A stretch of DNA of 64,000 bases from Agromyces archimandritae (lineage in GTDB: Bacteria > Actinomycetota > Actinomycetes > Actinomycetales > Microbacteriaceae), in NCBI RefSeq assembly GCF_018024495.1, contig NZ_CP071696.1, positions 2,046,001-2,110,000 of the forward strand, given 5' to 3'. The notes below the pieces were generated by a model. It did no database searches. It was not told the DNA's origin and was given only the letters and a program-made list of their open reading frames with translations. The position numbers and the translations under genes are program-made. Shown here in pieces: positions 44,951 through 53,697 of the stretch; within the stretch, counting starts at the first letter, position 1; every line of letters starts with the position of its first letter.

Positions 44951-47943
44951 ATGACGACACCAGTACGCACCGGCCGCCCGCCGCGGAAGCATCGCCGCCA
45001 CGGCATCGCCGCAGCCCTCCTGAGCCTCGCACTCGCCGCACCGGCCGCCCTCGTCGTCGCCGAACCGGCCCAGGCGGCGACGCAGACGATCACCTTCGAG
45101 GAAGGGACCTCCGAGCGCTGGAGGGTGCCTTCCGGTGTCACGAGCCTCTCCGTGCTCGTCCGGGGAGCCGGCGGCGGTGCCGGCGGCTCGGTGGGAACCG
45201 GCAGCGGAGGTGCCGGTGGCTTCGGGGCCGAGATCTCCGGTGCCGTGTCCGCCACGCCCGGGAGTCTCGTTCTGGTGCAGGTCGGTCGGACGGGTGATGA
45301 TGGGCGTGAAGGGGGTCTGGGAGGAGTCGGCGGCAGCGGCTCGCCGCGAGCGGGCTGGGGTGCAGCGGCAGGAAGCGGTGCTCCCCGCTGAACGGCGGCG
45401 GCGGGGGCGGGGGAGCGACCCGTCTCGTCTCCGGATCCACGGATGTCCGCGCCGGCGGTGGCGGTGGCGGCGGCGGGGCAGGAGGTGCCGGCGGAGTCTG
45501 CGACGGCGGTACCGGCGGTAACGGCGGCGCCACCCCGACGGGCGGAGGGTCCTCCGGCAGCGAGCTCCTGTGCGGCGTCGTCGCCGGCGGAGCGGCGGGC
45601 GCGGACCCTGATGCCGACGGAGTCAACGGGACGCCGAGCGAAGACGGGTTCATCCCGAACGGGGGCTCCGGCGGCGGAGGCGGCGGTGGCGGCGTCGGCG
45701 GCGCAGCGTCGAATGCCAATACCGGCGGCGGGGGTGGCGGCGGCGGTGCGAGCAGGGTTCCCGCGGGCGCGCAGATCCAGACGGCGCTCAGCCGCACCGC
45801 CCTCATCACGATCACCTATGAGGCCCCCGCGCCGACGACGACGGCCGTGCGGGTTCCGCCGAGCAGCGCCTTCGGCTTCGACACCGTCGGAGAGGGTGAC
45901 GTGACGAGCGGGGAAGCCGGCCCGGTCGACGGCACGGCGACGCTCCGCGTGTACCGGGCCGGCGAGGACACGGTCTTGCTCACCATCGGCGACATTCCCG
46001 TCACAGCCGGGGACGTGGAGTTCACCATCCCGGGCGGCGAGTTGCAGACGGGAGCCTACGAGGTCGCGCTCGCCTTCGACGGCACTGACGAACTCGCATC
46101 GTCGATGAGCGAGCGGGTTCCGCTCGAAGTCGTCGCCTCGACCGTGACCTTCGCGTCCAGCGACCTCGACTCCGTCTACGACGACCGAACCTCGGGTACG
46201 ATCACCGTGACGTTGGTGTCGACGACCTTCGCCCTCGACCCCGAGGGGCCCGGCAGCGTGACGCTCTACCGACCGGTCGGGGCGGACTACGAGCGCGTCG
46301 ACGGACCCATTCCGCTCGCGTTCACCGCCGTCGAACCCGGCGGAACCGGCCAGGCTGCGGCATCGTTCACGAGCAACCTGAGCCTGCCCGTCGGCGACTA
46401 TGTCGCTCAGGCCGTCTTCGACGGTGCGGGCGGCGTCAGCGGGAACACGAGCGGCATCATCCGCTTCGCCGTGACTCAGGCGGAGAGCGCCACGACCGTC
46501 ACGGCAGCCCCGTCGAGCGGGCCGTACCCGGGGCCGGTGACCTTCACGGCGACCGTGGCGAACGACTCGGGAACGGCTGCGGTGCCGGACGGGACCGTGG
46601 ACTTCTCGGTCGACGGCGTGCTCGTCGGCAGCGCGCCCCTCGTCGACGGTGTCGCCGAATGGACCGCATCCGACGTCGGCGCCGGCGACCACATCGTCTC
46701 GGCCGCGTACTCCGGCAGCAGCGGCTTCGCGGCATCCACCGGGCAGGCACCGTTCTCCTTCACGCCCGCCGAGGTCGAGGTCACCGTGACCCCGTCCACC
46801 GGCGAGTGGCCGTACGGCATCGGAGTCACGGGGACCGTTTCGGTCGACCCGACCGGCACCGCGCCGCCGCCGAGCCAGGGCACCGTCGACGTGACGCTCA
46901 CCTCGACCCTGCCGCCCGATCGGACCATGACCGTCACCGACATCCCCGTGCAGGGCGGCATCGCGGACTTCGGGTTCCCGGCCGGCATCGTTCCGCAGAC
47001 CGTCGGGGGCTACACGATCACGGCCGAATACTCCGGCGGCCCCGATTACGAACCCGCGGTCACGACCAGAGGGGCTCCGATCGCCGTCGTCCTGGCGCAC
47101 ACCTCCCTCGTCATCGACGCCCTCGAGCCGGCCCCCGTGCCCTACGGCGAGGGCGGCCTCGCGACCGTCACCATCCGCAACGACGACTCGCCGCTGCCGG
47201 TGCAGGAGGGCCGCATCGTCATCCTCGTGGACGGCATGCCCGCCCCCGGCGCCGAAGCCGAGGTGTTCGGCGGCGCCGTCTCGGGCAACGCCGTCACCGT
47301 CTCGGGCATCCCCGTGCCGATGGCCGGGTTCGCACCGGGCGAGCACGAACTCACCGCTGCATACGTGCCGGCGACGACCCCGCGACCGCCGGACCTGCCG
47401 CGGGTGCCGAACTTCTCCGCCTCGGTGAGCCCGCCGTTCACGGTGACGGTCGACCCGGCCCCGACGGTCACGACGGTGACCGCCGACCCCGCCGTCACCC
47501 GCGGGCAGCCCATCGGCGCGAGCGCGGCGGTCACCGCCGGCGGCGGCGTGCCCGAGGGCACGATCGTGTTCCGGCTCGTGGATGCCGCGGGCACCGTCGT
47601 CCACGAGTTCCCCGCCGCGGAGCTCGTCGCCGGCGAGACCGGCCTCCTCTCGCTCACCCCCGACTGGAGCCGCATCCCGACCGGCGACTACACCCTCACC
47701 GCGACGTTCACCGCAACACCCGGAACCGAGTGGGGCGCCTCGGAGGGGGCCGCGCCCGTCACGGTCGTCGCGCCGACACCGGGCCCGACGCCCGGCCCGA
47801 CCCCCGGCCCGAAGCCCGGGCCGACGCCTTCGCCGGGCCCGCTGCCCGGCACGGGAGCGGATGCGGCCGGCCCGGCGCTCGCCGGCGGGCTGCTCCTCCT
47901 CGGCGGGCTCGCGCTCCTGCTGCGCCGGCGGCGCGCGGGCTGA
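44951..47943 (+). CDS. LPxTG-anchored Ig-like repeat surface protein B (apparent frameshift)
   Basis: A paralogue of protein A with signal peptide (AAALLSLALAAPAALVVAEPAQA), glycine-rich domain, about six Ig-like repeats, a PTPGPTPGPTPGPKPGPTP stalk and LPGTG plus hydrophobic tail with RRRR. The N-terminal frame stops at 45391. The frame carrying the rest of the Gly-rich domain begins there: one extra C in the four-C run at 45383-45386 would join them (reading GAPPLNGGGGG). As in protein A, the break lies in the Gly-rich domain and in the same direction. The last Ig repeat (TVTTVTADPAVTRGQPIGAS) closely matches one in protein A, showing recent exchange or duplication. Confidence 0.85.
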
Positions 47944-48105
47944 GCCGACGACCGAAGGTGCCGCGGCATCCACCCGCGGAACGCTCCGAAACCCGCAGAT
48001 CCTGCGAATCAGCCGAGGAGTCCGTCGTATTTCGTCGCCTCGATGGAAGGGCGTCGCCGGTGCCCGCTATGCTTCCGCTGAAAACTCACGCGGAACAGGG
48101 GAAAT
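47944..48105 (+). promoter_or_regulatory. Intergenic region with promoter of the membrane protein
   Basis: TATGCT at 48068-48073 is a plausible -10 and AGGGGAAAT precedes the ATG at 48106. CGCAGATCCTGCG near 47996 is a small inverted repeat. A GGCATCCAC motif lies near 47974. Confidence 0.45.
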
Positions 48106-49593
48106 ATGCGGGATACGAGGTTTCAGACGGATGGGGGCGATGGGCGGCCGCCGGGGAGTCGCCGTGAGCTCGGCTTCGAATCGAACCATCCTGCGCGTCT
48201 GCCAGGATGGTTTTCGCTTTTCCGGGGTGGATCGGCGGCCCGGGGCGCGCCGGCCGTTCCCGGCGTCCGCGACGCGCTGGCAGGCCGGGCGATCGTCGCG
48301 ATCCGGCACGTGCTGACGCTCGTCATCGGCGCGAGCTTCGTGGTGACGGCGATCGGTGTCGCGACCGTCGCCGCCGACGCCCTCGGCGAGCGTGCCGTCG
48401 CCGCGGCCCCGGTCGTCGGCGTCATCGCGGGAGTGCTGGCCACGGCCCTGCTCGCGATCGCATCGGCGGCGCCGGGCCGGGGGATCGGTGATCCCGGCAT
48501 CCACCCCCTCGTCGCGCTCGGCGCGCGCGGCCGTGCGATGCTGAACGGCGCCCTCTGGGGCGGTCTCATCGTCGCCGGGGTGCGCTTCTCGGCACCCGCC
48601 TTCGAACCGCTGCCCGGTGGCGCGACGCTCACCGCGGTGCTCCTCGGCACAGGCCTGGCGACCGGGATGTATCGCCTGCACCGCGACGCATCCGCCCATG
48701 GCGCCTATCGCACCTTCAATCTCGTCGCGATGGTGCTCGCGAGCGGTTCGGTCGCCGCGATGGGCGCGACCGGCACCGGCGCCTGGTGGGAGCTGAACTT
48801 CTCGACGCTCGGCACGAGCGACGACCTCGCCGCCGCCTGCTTCAACGTCGCGATCATCGCCGCGGGCGCCGGCATGGTGCTGATGGCGGGGCGGCTGAGC
48901 GCGGGTCTCGCCCGGGTGCGTTTCGGTACCCGACGTGGGGCGCTCACCATCGTGCGGGTCGGCATCTCGCTCCTCGGCGGCAGCCTCATGGGCGTCGGCT
49001 TCGTGCCGATCGACACCGACACCGACCTCCACAACCTCTTCGCCTGCGGCTCGGCCGGCGCGTTCGCGGTGCTCTCGCTCGGCGTGCAGCTGTGGGCCCG
49101 GCGGATGCCCCGCAGCCTCATCGTCATCTCGTACGCGTTCTTCGCGACCGAGGCGGCCGCCATGGTGCTCTACGACCGCGTCGGTCTGTTCAATCTGACG
49201 GTGTTCGAGATCGTCGCGTTCTCGCTCGTCGTCGCCTGGCTGATCGCGCTGCTGGTGTGCACGACGGGCGATTCGGGTGCGGATGCCGCGAGGACCCCCG
49301 CCGCCGAAGGCGCTGCCGCACCCGCGGGGCGCGCATCGCGCATCGTGCCCGTGCCCGCGCTCCTCGGGGCCGCCGGTCGCTTCGCGGACGCAGCCGCGGC
49401 CGTACGCGGCGACCCGCTGTTCGCCCCGGCGGCGCTCGCATCGTCCGGGTTCGCCCCGTTCGCGCCGGGGCGCCGGCATCCGTCCTCTTCGCGAAGACCG
49501 CAGCGAGGCCGCCCGGCCGATGCGCGCGTCGAGGACGAACCGCCCGACGGCTGCGCCGCGCGGCCCCTGGCGGTGCCCGCGCTCGCGACGTAG
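48106..49593 (+). CDS. Multi-pass membrane protein (DUF998-like)
   Basis: A 495-residue protein with eight or so hydrophobic segments between residues 65 and 385 and a long Ala/Arg/Pro-rich cytoplasmic tail. The segment GVGFVPIDTDTDLHNLFACG resembles the conserved GxxP...LHN motif of DUF998-type membrane proteins; the role is unknown. The ATG has AGGGG upstream, but the first 65 residues are hydrophilic and include a terminator-like hairpin at 48187-48215. A downstream in-frame GTG at 48310, just before the first membrane segment, is an alternative start. Confidence 0.75.
   Translation: MRDTRFQTDGGDGRPPGSRRELGFESNHPARLPGWFSLFRGGSAARGAPAVPGVRDALAGRAIVAIRHVLTLVIGASFVVTAIGVATVAADALGERAVAAAPVVGVIAGVLATALLAIASAAPGRGIGDPGIHPLVALGARGRAMLNGALWGGLIVAGVRFSAPAFEPLPGGATLTAVLLGTGLATGMYRLHRDASAHGAYRTFNLVAMVLASGSVAAMGATGTGAWWELNFSTLGTSDDLAAACFNVAIIAAGAGMVLMAGRLSAGLARVRFGTRRGALTIVRVGISLLGGSLMGVGFVPIDTDTDLHNLFACGSAGAFAVLSLGVQLWARRMPRSLIVISYAFFATEAAAMVLYDRVGLFNLTVFEIVAFSLVVAWLIALLVCTTGDSGADAARTPAAEGAAAPAGRASRIVPVPALLGAAGRFADAAAAVRGDPLFAPAALASSGFAPFAPGRRHPSSSRRPQRGRPADARVEDEPPDGCAARPLAVPALAT
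48187..48227 (+). terminator. Terminator-like hairpin with T-rich tail inside the 5' coding part
   Basis: AACCATCCTG (48187-48196) pairs with CAGGATGGTT (48206-48215) and is followed by TTCGCTTTTCC, one of the few T-rich tails in the window. It lies within the annotated start of the membrane-protein gene, so it is either an attenuator in a leader or a terminator of an upstream short transcript. Bounds are approximate to a base or two. Confidence 0.55.
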
Positions 49594-49632
49594 CCTCGAA
49601 ACGGCGCCGTCGGCGCCGGAGGGGAGCTTGCG

Positions 49633-49932
49633 ATGACGAGCGACGACCGCATCGAGGTGACGCGCGACGACGCCGCGTCGCGCTACGAGCTGCGCGTGAA
49701 CGGCACGCCGGAGGGCTTCGCCGCCTACACGGCAGAGCCCGGCCGGATCACCTTCACGCACACCGAGGTGTTCCCGGGGCATGAGGGCGAGGGGCTCGGT
49801 TCGGCGCTCGCGAAGGCGGCGCTCGACGATGCCGTCGCGCGCGGGGAGCAGATCGTGCCGGTGTGCCCGTTCATCGCCGCGTACGTGAAGCGGCATCGCG
49901 AGTACGACGACGCGGTGCGCCCCGCGGACTGA
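49633..49932 (+). CDS. GNAT-like N-acetyltransferase (YjdJ type)
   Basis: A 99-residue short acyltransferase-fold protein. The core EVFPGHEGEGLGSALAKAAL is the acetyl-CoA-binding Q/RxxGxG/A region, followed by IVPVCPFIAAYVKRHREY, typical of the small YjdJ/GNAT family. The substrate is unknown. GGAGGGGAG precedes the ATG. Its stop lies four bases from that of the convergent marR-like gene. Confidence 0.88.
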   Translation: MTSDDRIEVTRDDAASRYELRVNGTPEGFAAYTAEPGRITFTHTEVFPGHEGEGLGSALAKAALDDAVARGEQIVPVCPFIAAYVKRHREYDDAVRPAD

Positions 49933-49936
49933 GCCG

Positions 49937-50404
49937 CTACTCGGGCAGCGGCGTGCCCGGCGCGGCCGAGTCGTGCACGCCCGTACGGATCTTGTCGCTG
50001 AGTGCGGTGAGCTCGCGCAGCTCGTCGTCGTCGAGCGCCTGCATATGCGTGGTGATCGACTGCATGTGCGAGACGGCGACGCGGCGGAAGAGGTCGAACC
50101 CGGCATCCGTCAGCGAGACGATCGTGCCCCGGCCGTCGCTCGGGTCGTCGCGTTTGGCGAGCAGCCCGCGGGCGACGAGCCGGTCGACGAGGCGGCTGAC
50201 GCTCGGCTGGGTGATGAGTGTCATGCGGTTGATGTCGCGCAGGCGCAGGCTCCGATCCTCCTGCCGCGACAGGATGAACATCACGTCGTACTCGTTCAGC
50301 GAGATGATCTCGGACGGGAACTCGGCGGTGAGGGCGCGCATGACGCTCACCTGGGCGCGGAACAGCGACTCCCAGGCGTTGACCGTGAGCTGGCGATCGG
50401 ACAC
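49937..50404 (-). CDS. MarR-family transcriptional regulator
   Basis: A 155-residue winged-helix regulator. The HTH is LRLRDINRMTLITQPSVSRL near residues 52-71 and the wing is KRDDPSDGRGTIVSLTDAG, the MarR signature. The N- and C-terminal helices form the dimer interface. The GTG giving VSDRQLTVNAWESL is chosen because GAAGGAG lies just upstream (minus strand). TATTGT about 20 bases further is a possible -10. It is divergent from hipB; its targets are unknown. Confidence 0.88.
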   Translation of the reverse strand: MSDRQLTVNAWESLFRAQVSVMRALTAEFPSEIISLNEYDVMFILSRQEDRSLRLRDINRMTLITQPSVSRLVDRLVARGLLAKRDDPSDGRGTIVSLTDAGFDLFRRVAVSHMQSITTHMQALDDDELRELTALSDKIRTGVHDSAAPGTPLPE

Positions 50405-50472
50405 GTGGCTCCTTCCCCCACCCCACAATAGGGTGCTTGCCGCGGTGCGCACGGCAGCTGTGCCGCCATGCC

Positions 50473-50534
50473 GGAATATTCCCGCATCGCGCCATGCGGG
50501 AATATCCTCGGATCGTGTAATGTGGGGATATTCC
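50473..50534. promoter_or_regulatory. Operators and promoter of hipBA
   Basis: GGAATATTCCCGCAT (50473-50487) is the inverted repeat of ATGCGGGAATATCC (50494-50507), and GGGGATATTCC lies at 50524-50534. The shared core GGRATATYCC is close to the TATCC/GGATA operators of HipB. TAATGT (50518-50523) is a likely -10 between the second and third site. Confidence 0.7.
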
Positions 50535-50551
50535 TGCACGGGGAGGACTGC

Positions 50552-50782
50552 ATGCCGACCGTACCCATTCGCAAGTACGCCGATCTCGGTGCCGTCATGA
50601 AGGCCGCCCGGGAGGGCCGGGGTCTCACGCAGGAGGAACTCGCGGAGTCGCTCGGTTTCGGTCGCGACTATCTCGGTTCGCTCGAGTCGGGCAAACCCGG
50701 AATCTTCGCGGCCAGGCTCTTCCGCACCCTGACCGCCCTCGGCGTCAAGGTCACCGTCAGCTATGAGCATCGGCCCCGCTGA
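50552..50782 (+). CDS. HipB-like antitoxin (XRE family)
   Basis: A 76-residue helix-turn-helix protein. The HTH reads LGAVMKAAREGRGLTQEELA followed by ESLGFGRDYLGSLESGKPGI, the XRE fold used by HipB. The C-terminal VKVTVSYEHRPR probably forms the dimer strand. GGGGAGGACTGC precedes the ATG. Its 3' end overlaps hipA by 20 bases in another frame, a classic toxin-antitoxin coupling. It would repress the operon through the GGAATATTCC sites. Confidence 0.88.
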   Translation: MPTVPIRKYADLGAVMKAAREGRGLTQEELAESLGFGRDYLGSLESGKPGIFAARLFRTLTALGVKVTVSYEHRPR

Positions 50783-52049
50783 GCTGCGGGTTCTTCTGCA
50801 CGGCACGCCCCTCGGCGTGCTCACCCGCGCACCGCGCCGCGACCGGGCCCGGGTGCGGGTGACTTGGGACGAGTCGGCCGACCCGGCAGGTGTGCGGGTC
50901 TCGGAGAGCTTCACCGTCCTGCCCGGCCGAGCACCCGACGTCGACCTCGTCTCCGACTTCCTCGGCGGCTACGCACCCGAGGGCAACCAGCGGACGGCCT
51001 TGGCCGCCGAGCGCGGCATCGACCGCGACGACCTGTTCGCGCTGCTTCGCGAATACGGCGGATCCATCGCCGGCGCCCTGACCTTCGTCGACACCGAAGA
51101 CGAGGGGCGCGCCGTTCCGCGCTACGAGCCGCTCCGCACATCCGCGCTGGGCCGTCTGCTGCGCCGCGCCGTCGAGGAACACGATCAGGGCGCCCGCCCC
51201 GACAGTCGATCGACCCTCCCGGGGTTCCAGCCGAAAGTCCTCGTGACCGCATTCGAGGACGGCCGTTGGCTGCAACCGCACGGCGGCGGGCATTCCACGC
51301 ACATCCTGAAGCCGCAGCTGTCGTCGCAACCCTCACGCATCTACGACGAATTCGCCGGGCACGAACTGGCGCGGCATATGGGCCTCGCGATGTTCGCAAG
51401 CGAGATCCGCAGCGCGGGATCGATGCCGTACCTCTCCATCGAACGCTTCGATCGCATCGTCGAAGACGGGCGGGTCGACCTCGTCCACCAGGAGGATGCG
51501 GCGCAGGCGCTGGGCCTCGACTGGGTGAGCGACGAGGTGAAGTTCCAGAACCCCGCTCTGCCCCGCGACCCCAGGCGGGCGAGCGTGTTCCGGCTCGCAG
51601 AGATGGTCGCCGGGCTCAGCGATCAGGGCTCGCTGCGCATCTTCCTCGCACAGCTGGTCATGCGGATCCTCCTCGGCGACAACGACGGCCACGCGAAGAA
51701 CACCGGTGTGCTCCACCTCGACGGGGCGGACCGCCTGACCGAGCTCTACGATGCGGTGCCCAATCCGTACCAGGAAGGTCGTATCGACTGGAACATGGCC
51801 ATGGCCGTCGACGGCGTCTTCGACCATCGTAGGATCAGCCGCGATCGCATCGTCGCCGAAGCCCGCTCCTGGGGCGTGCTCGCCGAACGCGCGATCGAGG
51901 AGACCGTCACCGAGGTGATCGAGCGGTTCGGTGCCGCTCTGGATGCCGTCACGCTTCCGGCAGAAGCCTCGGACGGGCTCGAGGCCGGCCTGCGATGGAA
52001 CCTCGAACGGCTCGGCTCGGGCAAGGAGATCAGCCGACCACGGCGGTGA
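50763..52049 (+). CDS. HipA-like serine/threonine kinase toxin
   Basis: A 428-residue HipA-family kinase; E. coli HipA phosphorylates glutamyl-tRNA synthetase and causes persistence. The N-terminal subdomain is complete. FQPKVLVTAFEDG is the ATP-binding strand region, and LLGDNDGHAKNTGVLH carries the catalytic Asp and Asn, with LYDAVPNPY as the metal/activation segment. No truncation is seen. It overlaps hipB and is followed by a strong hairpin terminator. Confidence 0.92.
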   Translation: MSIGPAELRVLLHGTPLGVLTRAPRRDRARVRVTWDESADPAGVRVSESFTVLPGRAPDVDLVSDFLGGYAPEGNQRTALAAERGIDRDDLFALLREYGGSIAGALTFVDTEDEGRAVPRYEPLRTSALGRLLRRAVEEHDQGARPDSRSTLPGFQPKVLVTAFEDGRWLQPHGGGHSTHILKPQLSSQPSRIYDEFAGHELARHMGLAMFASEIRSAGSMPYLSIERFDRIVEDGRVDLVHQEDAAQALGLDWVSDEVKFQNPALPRDPRRASVFRLAEMVAGLSDQGSLRIFLAQLVMRILLGDNDGHAKNTGVLHLDGADRLTELYDAVPNPYQEGRIDWNMAMAVDGVFDHRRISRDRIVAEARSWGVLAERAIEETVTEVIERFGAALDAVTLPAEASDGLEAGLRWNLERLGSGKEISRPRR

Positions 52050-52078
52050 GCGCCCGGATGAGGCCCCCGGACACGGTC

Positions 52079-52112
52079 GAGGGCCGGTCGTAGAGGCTGA
52101 CGACCGGCCCTC
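52079..52112 (+). terminator. Hairpin terminator after hipBA
   Basis: GAGGGCCGGTCGT (52079-52091) and ACGACCGGCCCTC (52100-52112) form a perfect 13-bp stem with an 8-base loop, 30 bases past the hipA stop. Confidence 0.75.
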
Positions 52113-52516
52113 TCCCTTGCACCAAGAGTGTCCTGCAATCACATTCCGCACCGGCCGCCACAGCAAACAACCGGTGCTGGAACGAATATATAACGGAACG
52201 GTAACGAGCGCCAGTTATCGGTTCGTAATCTTTCGACGCGTTGCGGAATCGCCCCGATCCACGATCGCATGGGCTGGATTCGCGGGGGCCCCGTCGGTAC
52301 TGTTTGTTACGGATCCGCCGAACAGTAACGCAGAGCCGCGCTTCGTCGCCGCCTACCTCGACACGCTCGGCGACCTGCACGAGCACGGCGCCCGGGGAGC
52401 GCTGGAGCGCGTCGTCGGGGCATAGGCGGCCGCGTCGCGGCGGGCGTGGGATGCGTAGCGCGCGGCGGGCGCGCCGATCGCGCCGCCCGGTCCGCCGCCT
52501 CGGCTGCGCCGCCCGG
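52113..52516. other. AT-richer intergenic stretch with a short coding-like remnant
   Basis: 52170-52330 is AT-rich and contains GAATATATAACGG and an inverted pair TACTGTT/AACAGTA (about 52299-52328). 52335-52425 on the plus strand has coding-like codons (PRFVAAYLDTLGDLHEHGAR, ending in TAG) but no start codon, so it may be the end of a lost gene. Nothing else is recognisable. Confidence 0.45.
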
Positions 52517-53440
52517 TCAGGCCGCGCCGCCCCCGCGGAACTCCCGCGGGGTGCAGCCGTACTCGCGGCGGAACGCGCGGGCGAAGGTGGTGGGGTCGCT
52601 GAAGCCGGCGCGGAAGGCGACCTCCCCGACGGGGATGCTGCCGGCGGCCAGCAGGGTGCGCGCGAGGCCGAGGCGGTGCCGGCGCAGGTAGTCGGCCGGT
52701 GTCGTGCCGACCCGTTCGAAGAGCAGGTAGAGCTTGCGGCGGGAGATGTAGTGGCGGTGGGCGACCGCCTCGAGCGACAGGCCGGCATCCGTCGCATGAT
52801 GCCTGAGGTGATCCTCGATCGTCGCGAGCAGCCCTGCAGAGGTCTGGGGCATGACGCCCGAGGCGGTGAACGAGGAGCGGATCATCGTCGCGGCGAGGTC
52901 GCGGGTCGTCTCGGCGAGCTCGTCGAGGCCGGTCGCGGTCGCGAGCGGCGCGCGGTCCTGCAGGGCGGAGGCGTAGGTGAACAGGGTGCGGGTGGATGCG
53001 TTCGAGGGCACCAGCAGCCGGCGGCAGGAATCGTCGATGAGCCGGTTCGGGATGCCGAGCGAGCTGCGGGAGACCTGCACGATGAGCTGGCGCTGCGCCG
53101 GCGCCGAGTAGTCGAGGTGGTAGGCCTCATCCGTCGCATACGTCGTCACCGACCCCGGCGAGACGCGCACCCGGCGTTCGTTCTGCGAGACGATGCCGGT
53201 CGAGTTGACCTGCAGGGAGAGGTGCAGGTCGTCGCTGTCGGCGTGGCTGGCCGTGCGGGCGGTGCGTTCGGCGCTCGTGCCGGCCGTCGTCACCGAGGCG
53301 ATCGCGAGGCGGTCGTCCAGTTGCAGATGCGCCATGCGCCCGTAGAAGCGGTCTTCGAACGACAGGCACGACAGGGGGACGAAGAGCCGCGAGACGATGT
53401 CCTCCCAATCGTCGGCGGTCTGCACCTCCAGCACGTCCAT
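52517..53440 (-). CDS. AraC-family transcriptional regulator
   Basis: A 307-residue activator. An N-terminal effector-binding region (LDDRLAIASVTTAG, SPGSVTTYATDEAYHLDY) of the AraC-binding-domain-2 type precedes the two-HTH domain at about 205-300 (LSLEAVAHRHYISRRKLYLL; AFRAGFSDPTTFARAFRREY). AAGGAGG lies before the ATG and a TTGACA/TTACGT promoter with 16-base spacing upstream. It diverges from the aldehyde dehydrogenase operon, which it probably activates through the 15-bp direct repeats at 53547 and 53587. The inducer may be an aromatic aldehyde or a sugar. Confidence 0.9.
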   Translation of the reverse strand: MDVLEVQTADDWEDIVSRLFVPLSCLSFEDRFYGRMAHLQLDDRLAIASVTTAGTSAERTARTASHADSDDLHLSLQVNSTGIVSQNERRVRVSPGSVTTYATDEAYHLDYSAPAQRQLIVQVSRSSLGIPNRLIDDSCRRLLVPSNASTRTLFTYASALQDRAPLATATGLDELAETTRDLAATMIRSSFTASGVMPQTSAGLLATIEDHLRHHATDAGLSLEAVAHRHYISRRKLYLLFERVGTTPADYLRRHRLGLARTLLAAGSIPVGEVAFRAGFSDPTTFARAFRREYGCTPREFRGGGAA

Positions 53441-53482
53441 CGCACGCCTCCTTGCGTCCGCATATATCTCGCTCGCTCGGCA

Positions 53483-53510
53483 ACGTAACCCGGCAGGCCG
53501 GTGCTGTCAA
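53483..53510 (-). promoter_or_regulatory. Promoter of the AraC-type regulator gene
   Basis: Minus-strand TTGACA (53505-53510) and TTACGT (53483-53488) are spaced by 16 bases. Confidence 0.6.
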
Positions 53511-53530
53511 CGCGAGAAGGCCAGTTCAGA

Positions 53531-53631
53531 GGGCGGATCGGGCGATCGTGCACGAATCGTCGCCTGCGGCCGATCCGCCCGGCCGGCGTGCACGAAACGT
53601 CAGTCGGGCGGCCGCCGGCCGCTGTTAGCGT
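53531..53631 (+). promoter_or_regulatory. AraC-type operator repeats and ALDH operon promoter
   Basis: CGTGCACGAATCGTC (53547-53561) and CGTGCACGAAACGTC (53587-53601) are direct repeats 40 bases apart, close to four helical turns. The second lies just upstream of the -35 position for TAGCGT (53626-53631). An inverted repeat GGGCGGATCGG/CCGATCCGCCC encloses the first site (53531-53580). Confidence 0.65.
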
Positions 53632-53697
53632 CCACGGTGCCGAGGCGAACACGTCGCCGCGGAAGACGGGGCGCGAGGCGCACAGGAGGAAGCAGCG

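Noticed and set aside
43678..47973. 1431-codon minus-strand frame
   Set aside because: Antisense to the two Ig-repeat surface proteins; its repeats simply mirror theirs.
48067..50106. 679-codon minus-strand frame across the membrane protein and GNAT genes
   Set aside because: Shadow of plus-strand genes with clear membrane segments and an acetyltransferase motif; no family features of its own.
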